A stretch of 64,000 bases of DNA, from positions 1 through 64,000 of the forward strand of contig NZ_AYXG01000024.1 in the NCBI RefSeq assembly GCF_000564855.1, given 5' to 3'. Positions within the stretch are counted from its first letter, which is position 1; every line of letters starts with the position of its first letter. The notes beneath the pieces are model-generated. The model was not told the DNA's origin, did not search any database, and worked only from the letters and a program-made list of their open reading frames with translations. The DNA is from Actinokineospora spheciospongiae (GTDB taxonomy: Bacteria > Actinomycetota > Actinomycetes > Mycobacteriales > Pseudonocardiaceae). This document shows positions 59,652 through 64,000 of this stretch, piece after piece. The translations under genes were made by a program, and so were the position numbers.

Positions 59652-61805
59652 TCAGCGCTGGTTTGCCCCCACATCGCCTTCGGCCAGACTCCGCTCAATT
59701 GCTTGGATGAACGAACTGACGCCACGGCCTTGCGGCAAGATCTGCTTCGACTTCGGCCTTCGGCTGTCGATGACGACCGTGGCTGCGTGTGCGGCGTGCC
59801 TCACGTCGACGATCAGGTGGTCCGCACGGTCGACCAAGGCAATCAACGCCTCGGTCGAGACCGTGTCCGCGTTGCCCACGACCTCGGCAGGTCTGCACAA
59901 CTTCAGCAGGCGGTTCTCCAGAAGTCGAGCGGCGTGGGGAAGCAGTGAGTACAATCCGATCACCGTGCCATTGAGCCTGCCCCAGACTACGTCAGCGCTC
60001 ATAACCGGGGCAGCGATCTTTCTCGCTGGGAGGCCGACTTCTTCAGCCAGAGCTTCGATCTCGACGCTCTGGCGATGGGAGAGCCTCTGGCCGCTGAGAT
60101 TGCGGAGTTTTCCGATGAGGCCGTGGATGGCGTTCAACCGCATGCCGGGCTGCGGGGTTGGCTCTTCCAGCATCATGTCCATGATGGCGATGGCCCAGTC
60201 TGCCGCCGTCGGCGCACTGATCGTGTCCCACAATTTCAATGCGTGTTCGAGTGACTTTTCGTACTGCTCGGCGGACGGGCCGCTGCTGAGGATGACCCCA
60301 AAGAGTTCGAGGTAAGCATTGCGCACCGGAAGGCTCAGATTGCCCTGTTCAGCAAGGATCTGCAGGACGACGTCTCGGAACTCGGCGATGTTCGCGATCG
60401 GTGTGGCCGCCTCTTGGCACAGGAGGTCCAAAGACGCTGTGACCTGGTCCGAGTTGGAACCTGCCCAGGCGTCCAGCAAGGCGTAGGCGACTGCGCTCGC
60501 CTGGCCAGGAGATAGGCTTTTCAGCTCAGACCAGCCGCTGTGGGCCGATCGCAGGGTGTACTCGGCTTCAGGCCAACGTCTGGGCTGAGCAACCCTGGTG
60601 CACCAATCCAACCAACTGGCGCAGGTCTCGTCCGCAAGTCGTTTGAGATCATCTAGATCCTTCTTGAGCCTGCGGCCGAGTACGAGACCTCCGGTGTCAG
60701 CGAGGCCGCGAACGGCCTCGAACACCGCGAGCGCACGACTTGTGTCTTCGCAGTCGAGGACCGCCTGGACGGCCAGATCCGCCGTGGAAGCGTCCACGTG
60801 CTCCAGGAAGGCGGCGATCACAGCGTGGTACTGACCCTGTTCGAACAGTGTGGACATGTCCGTGACAGGCTGGGTGAAGTCGTCGAGCAGTGGGGCCATG
60901 AGTTGCGTGAGCCGTTCACGCTCCACATCGTCTTCTGCCGCGGAGAGCAACCGATCAGCCCGTCGGGCATCGTCCTGGAGAACCGCGGCGACTGCCGCGA
61001 CGCAGCGACCTGCCCAACTTACGGGGACATCGACCGCACCGACGACGCTGCCGTAGCGAGCAACGAGATTCGACTCGTCGAAGGCTTCTGGCGTGATCGG
61101 CCCCACCGAGAAGGTGGTGGCGAGATCGGAGCGCCAGATCATCTCCAGCAGTACTTCGTTGATGGCTCGAGGACGCCGAGTCCGGAGCAGTTCGCCCAGG
61201 TAGGGGAGAGCTTGCAACTCGGCCCACCGTCCAAGGTTGCCCAGCATCTGGATCACGAGGAACCGGATGTTCTCGGCGCTCATGGTGCCGGTCAACTCGA
61301 GGGCCTCAAGTGCCCGCTCGGCGGCCTTCGCGTCGTTTTGGCGCAGCCCGAGGCGGAAGTCTCTGAGAAGGTGGATGTATGACGGGTTCAGCGACCTGGT
61401 GCTGACATCCCTTCCTTTGACAGTGGCCACGATGTCCTCGATGACACGGATGAATTGATCCTGATCGCCGCGGACCCGCTTGATCGTCGATAGATACTGC
61501 AAACCTGCGGTGGAGAGATCTAGATCGGTTTGCTGAACTCCCGGGGCGAGCGATGCGGAGTCGATCTCCGCCGCAGCGCCGAAGAACGCCTTGAGCACTT
61601 CCTTGCCCCGCCTGTGGCCTTCTCGGCTGCGTGAGAGCAGGTAGAACCCATCTGGCACGCGGTGCAATGGCACGATCAACCAACCAGTTTGGTCGAATTC
61701 GTCTTGCTGCAACTGCTCGTCGAGCAAAATTTGCACCTGTCGTCGATACACGCGGAATCGGTCGAGGTCTCCCCCGCACTTGACGATGGTGTCACCGAAG
61801 TCCAT
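59652..61805 (-). CDS. dpdD: DpdD-like protein
   Basis: 717 residues, mostly alpha-helical, no enzymatic motif I can name. The C-terminal HAATVVIDSRRPKSKQILPQGRGVSSFIQAIE matches a conserved tail I associate with DpdD of the 7-deazaguanine DNA-modification (Dpd) gene clusters. Its downstream position after a PLD-like gene (overlap of 14 nt) supports this. The function of DpdD is not known. ATG start; codon use is normal. Confidence 0.55.
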   Translation of the reverse strand: MDFGDTIVKCGGDLDRFRVYRRQVQILLDEQLQQDEFDQTGWLIVPLHRVPDGFYLLSRSREGHRRGKEVLKAFFGAAAEIDSASLAPGVQQTDLDLSTAGLQYLSTIKRVRGDQDQFIRVIEDIVATVKGRDVSTRSLNPSYIHLLRDFRLGLRQNDAKAAERALEALELTGTMSAENIRFLVIQMLGNLGRWAELQALPYLGELLRTRRPRAINEVLLEMIWRSDLATTFSVGPITPEAFDESNLVARYGSVVGAVDVPVSWAGRCVAAVAAVLQDDARRADRLLSAAEDDVERERLTQLMAPLLDDFTQPVTDMSTLFEQGQYHAVIAAFLEHVDASTADLAVQAVLDCEDTSRALAVFEAVRGLADTGGLVLGRRLKKDLDDLKRLADETCASWLDWCTRVAQPRRWPEAEYTLRSAHSGWSELKSLSPGQASAVAYALLDAWAGSNSDQVTASLDLLCQEAATPIANIAEFRDVVLQILAEQGNLSLPVRNAYLELFGVILSSGPSAEQYEKSLEHALKLWDTISAPTAADWAIAIMDMMLEEPTPQPGMRLNAIHGLIGKLRNLSGQRLSHRQSVEIEALAEEVGLPARKIAAPVMSADVVWGRLNGTVIGLYSLLPHAARLLENRLLKLCRPAEVVGNADTVSTEALIALVDRADHLIVDVRHAAHAATVVIDSRRPKSKQILPQGRGVSSFIQAIERSLAEGDVGANQR

Positions 61806-62334
61806 TGATCGACCCTCCGAATCTGTCGTACGCGTCCATCCTGGCCCGCGACACGTACTCCTCGTCGATCCTCAGTTCGACCTGTTCTTCCCTGACGTTG
61901 ATGCCGTTGTAGGTGATGTTCATGCTGCCCGACACCGCGAACCCATCGCCGGTCAGAGCCTTGGAATGCAGCCGTCCGCTCACGTCGACGACGATGGAGA
62001 CCCTGTCGGTGACTCCGAGGTCGCGAGCCAGAGACCGAACTCGGTGGAGGAAGGTGGAGTTGTGGCTGTCGGATGTCGTGCCGATGACGACCGTCGAGCC
62101 TGCGGCAGCCAGGGTCACCAGGATCTCGGCCAGGCGGATGTGGCGGCGACCGAAGCGGTTCAGGTCGGGAAAGGTCCCGGCGGTGTTGTTGAGGATGTCG
62201 ACGTCGGTGATCCAAGGGGACACCAACCACAGGCACGTGCTGGGCATCGCGATCTCCGCGGCGAACAGCGAACTGAGCAGGTCGTGCGCTTCGCCTGCGC
62301 TCTGCGCCTTCGATTTTCGGATTACGCGGTTCAC
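61792..62334 (-). CDS. dpdK: Phospholipase D-like protein, DpdK-like
   Basis: 180 residues. PLD-superfamily core: CLWLVSPWITDVDIL, then RLHSKALTGDGFAVSGSMNITYNGI, i.e. one HxK...(D)...S/N motif (RLHSKAL with SGSMN), as in single-motif dimeric PLD nucleases. Probably cleaves nucleic acid. The GTG start overlaps the stop of the upstream large gene by 4 nt. The order large gene, PLD, DpdD-like matches dpdJ-dpdK-dpdD. A DISARM DrmC assignment is less likely because no DrmA/B are visible and the partner differs. Confidence 0.65.
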   Translation of the reverse strand: MNRVIRKSKAQSAGEAHDLLSSLFAAEIAMPSTCLWLVSPWITDVDILNNTAGTFPDLNRFGRRHIRLAEILVTLAAAGSTVVIGTTSDSHNSTFLHRVRSLARDLGVTDRVSIVVDVSGRLHSKALTGDGFAVSGSMNITYNGINVREEQVELRIDEEYVSRARMDAYDRFGGSINGLR

Positions 62335-64000
62335 GGCGCCTCCCGGAGGAGGAGTCGTGCTTCAGCCATACCCGTGGCGCGGCGGACGCCGACCACGATG
62401 GGGTGACACAGCAATGCCCCAACCTCTACCGGCTGGGTCTGCAGGTCCAACAGGACTGTTCTCAGGTTGGCGGTGTGCTGCAGTGGCGTTCGCAGCACGA
62501 CTTCCCCGTGCTCGACCAGGGCCTCGTGCACTCGGATGCGACATGCATCGTCCCAGGAGTCGACATCCACTGTCTTGGGCCCGAGGTGGATGTGCGCGCG
62601 GATCGCGGGCATGAACACCTGCAGTCCGTCTCCAGCGCTGCTGGAACTCCGCGCGTGCCCCCACGGCCAGAGCACATTGGCAACCGCCCGCGCCCGCTTC
62701 TCCGGAGTCCCGGCGTCGCCGAGGTGCAGTATCGCGTCGAGTTCACCACATCCGGCAAGCAGGCCGCCCAGCGTTCGCGGGTCGACCTGGAGTCCGGTGC
62801 GCGCGGTCACGCCGTCGCGCAAGGCCAGCCAATGCGCCACCTCGTCGATGAGACCCCCGTGAGCGCCAGGCCCGGCTATCCGGGTGCTGACCGCTGATCT
62901 GGCGGGGCCGCCGAGGATGATGCCGTGGAGTCGAGCAGCGTCGTCCACAGAGCGAACGGCCGCAGCGACGGTGTCATGTCCTGCATGCCACGCGTCGCGG
63001 AGGCCCTCCAACGCCTCACGCACCTCAGGGGCTGTGCTGCGGATGAGCGCAGTCAGTTCGTCATCGAGCGTCTCCACAGCCGATGGGGCCAGGCTGTCTT
63101 CGACCGCCCGGGCGAATCCGTCGGGATCGTCGTTCAGGGCGCGCGTGAACGCCTCGATCTGGCCGGTCCCGCCAGGGGATTGCTCCGAGAACCAGAAGCG
63201 CAGGTCGTCGTCGGGGCTCAGATCAACCGCGATGTCCTCGGCGTCGACTCCCGGGCACAGCGCCGACAGCGCTGACAGGACGATCGCCGCGGCAGAATAG
63301 GTATAGGTGCGCTGCCACCACGTGGTCCACGCGTCGGAGCGGCTCTCCGCGCGAACGTCGTCGACTGCGGCGTGGAGTGTCGACACGACGTCGGTGTCGG
63401 AGAACCACTCCCTCCACTGGGTTTTGCCCTGGGCGTGCTCGTGCTGTTCGTCGAGCACACCCAGGACGGCGGCGGCCTCCGTGAGCGCGTGCGGCGTCAA
63501 CATCTCCGCCGGTACGTCCTCCGCGCGGTCGGCTGAAGCAGCCACGGCGAGCAGCAGGACTTGGAAGAGACGGTCGCGGTCGAAGTAGGACATGTCTTCG
63601 GGCAGGTCCGCTTCGAATGTGATCAAGTGGCGCAAGCGCGCTGTGCGTTCGGTCGGCGTCGGCGGACCGATGGCATCGGGTCGGCGAACGACGAATTCCA
63701 TGGCGTCGCACTGGACCTCGACACCGATGGCGGCGGGGACCCAGTCACGTCCTCCACCGGTGCCGTATTCCAGGCGGACGTTGCGACGCGCGCGGTCCCA
63801 CAACGTGCCGCGTGCGGCCTGGGCGAATCTGATGATTCTTGCTCCGCCTCCGTGGAGGTGCAGATGCGTGTCCGCACGGGCGACGACACCGAGCACGGCT
63901 CGGGGCAATCCGACCAGACTGCCCTCGCCCAGGGGCAGGGCGTGGAACTGCCATTCCGGCCGCATCGAGGAAGCGTCCCGGATGTCGTCGGGGACATCAG
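62331..64000 (-). CDS. C-terminal part of a large protein, possibly DpdJ-like helicase (partial)
   Basis: The frame is open to the window edge (before the ATG at 63965 it reads ...DVPDDIRDASS), so the start lies outside. At least 556 residues: an N-terminal stretch IGVEVQCDAMEFVV resembles the C-terminal DUF1998-like region of large DNA helicases; the rest is helical with WPWGHARSSSSAGDGLQVFMPAIRAHI near the end. By gene order it is probably the end of a DpdJ-like helicase. No helicase motif lies within the visible part. Confidence 0.45.
   Translation of the reverse strand, partial: DVPDDIRDASSMRPEWQFHALPLGEGSLVGLPRAVLGVVARADTHLHLHGGGARIIRFAQAARGTLWDRARRNVRLEYGTGGGRDWVPAAIGVEVQCDAMEFVVRRPDAIGPPTPTERTARLRHLITFEADLPEDMSYFDRDRLFQVLLLAVAASADRAEDVPAEMLTPHALTEAAAVLGVLDEQHEHAQGKTQWREWFSDTDVVSTLHAAVDDVRAESRSDAWTTWWQRTYTYSAAAIVLSALSALCPGVDAEDIAVDLSPDDDLRFWFSEQSPGGTGQIEAFTRALNDDPDGFARAVEDSLAPSAVETLDDELTALIRSTAPEVREALEGLRDAWHAGHDTVAAAVRSVDDAARLHGIILGGPARSAVSTRIAGPGAHGGLIDEVAHWLALRDGVTARTGLQVDPRTLGGLLAGCGELDAILHLGDAGTPEKRARAVANVLWPWGHARSSSSAGDGLQVFMPAIRAHIHLGPKTVDVDSWDDACRIRVHEALVEHGEVVLRTPLQHTANLRTVLLDLQTQPVEVGALLCHPIVVGVRRATGMAEARLLLREAP

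Noticed and set aside
61792-62334. DISARM DrmC assignment for the PLD protein
   Set aside because: DISARM needs DrmA/DrmB helicase/DUF1998 partners, and the neighbour with the C-terminal HAAT...GRGVSS pattern fits DpdD better; cannot be fully excluded without sequence beyond the edge.

Overview
The window is very GC-rich, with GTG starts, GTGA gene overlaps and ESX/type VII secretion substrates. This points to an actinomycete, most likely Pseudonocardiaceae (Saccharothrix/Actinokineospora/Lentzea-like); the genus is inference. No tRNA, rRNA, CRISPR array or transposase was recognised.

Left part (about 0.3-33 kb): a chromosomal core whose gene content follows the Mycobacterium tuberculosis Rv2178c-Rv2191 neighbourhood. 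It holds class II DAHP synthase, a DEDD 3'-exoribonuclease, a PlsC acyltransferase, a small Cys protein, an ArsA ATPase, SRPBCC proteins, a FadD15-like acyl-CoA ligase, a PimB-like mannosyltransferase, two NlpC/P60 proteins and an exonuclease/GIY-YIG protein. Lineage-specific genes are interspersed: a transmembrane NACHT ATPase, an APH-type kinase, TspO, a phosphofructokinase with PPi-type residues, a secreted SURNod19-like copper protein with a PepSY membrane protein, ROK glucokinase, and a first ESX-substrate cluster with a CHAP peptidoglycan hydrolase. Many core genes have a TANNNT box exactly 6 nt before the start codon, the pattern of leaderless transcripts.

Middle (33-48.6 kb): small secreted proteins, a lone HsdR-N-type nuclease-like protein, a LuxR-type regulator, a TetR/heme-oxygenase pair with an operator-like palindrome, a Nudix/LysR pair with a divergent SnoaL-like gene, and a second ESX cluster. 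That cluster carries a YwqJ-type deaminase toxin directly overlapped by a YwqK-type immunity gene, then endonuclease V and a reverse-strand ESX-like operon.

Right part (48.6-64 kb): a conflict/defence island. It begins with a decayed ESX toxin cassette (nonsense codons and repeated frameshifts). Next is a co-directional locus of four genes: a sigma-like protein, a SEFIR-domain protein, a caspase fused to a Ski2-like helicase, and an HTH-NB-ARC-TPR STAND protein. The SEFIR and caspase-helicase genes overlap by 4 nt. I cannot match this combination to a named defence system; it is the main novelty candidate. It is followed by an AT-richer Mrr-like restriction nuclease with a zinc ribbon, and a reverse-strand operon resembling dpdJ(partial)-dpdK-dpdD of the 7-deazaguanine DNA-modification (Dpd) systems, running off the right edge.

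Non-coding highlights are a candidate c-di-AMP (ydaO-type) riboswitch before the RipA-like gene, a dispersed ~30-bp repeat found as a 66-bp tandem array at the left edge and as a nested inverted repeat near 23 kb, an eight-copy 16-bp minisatellite, and several dyad operators.
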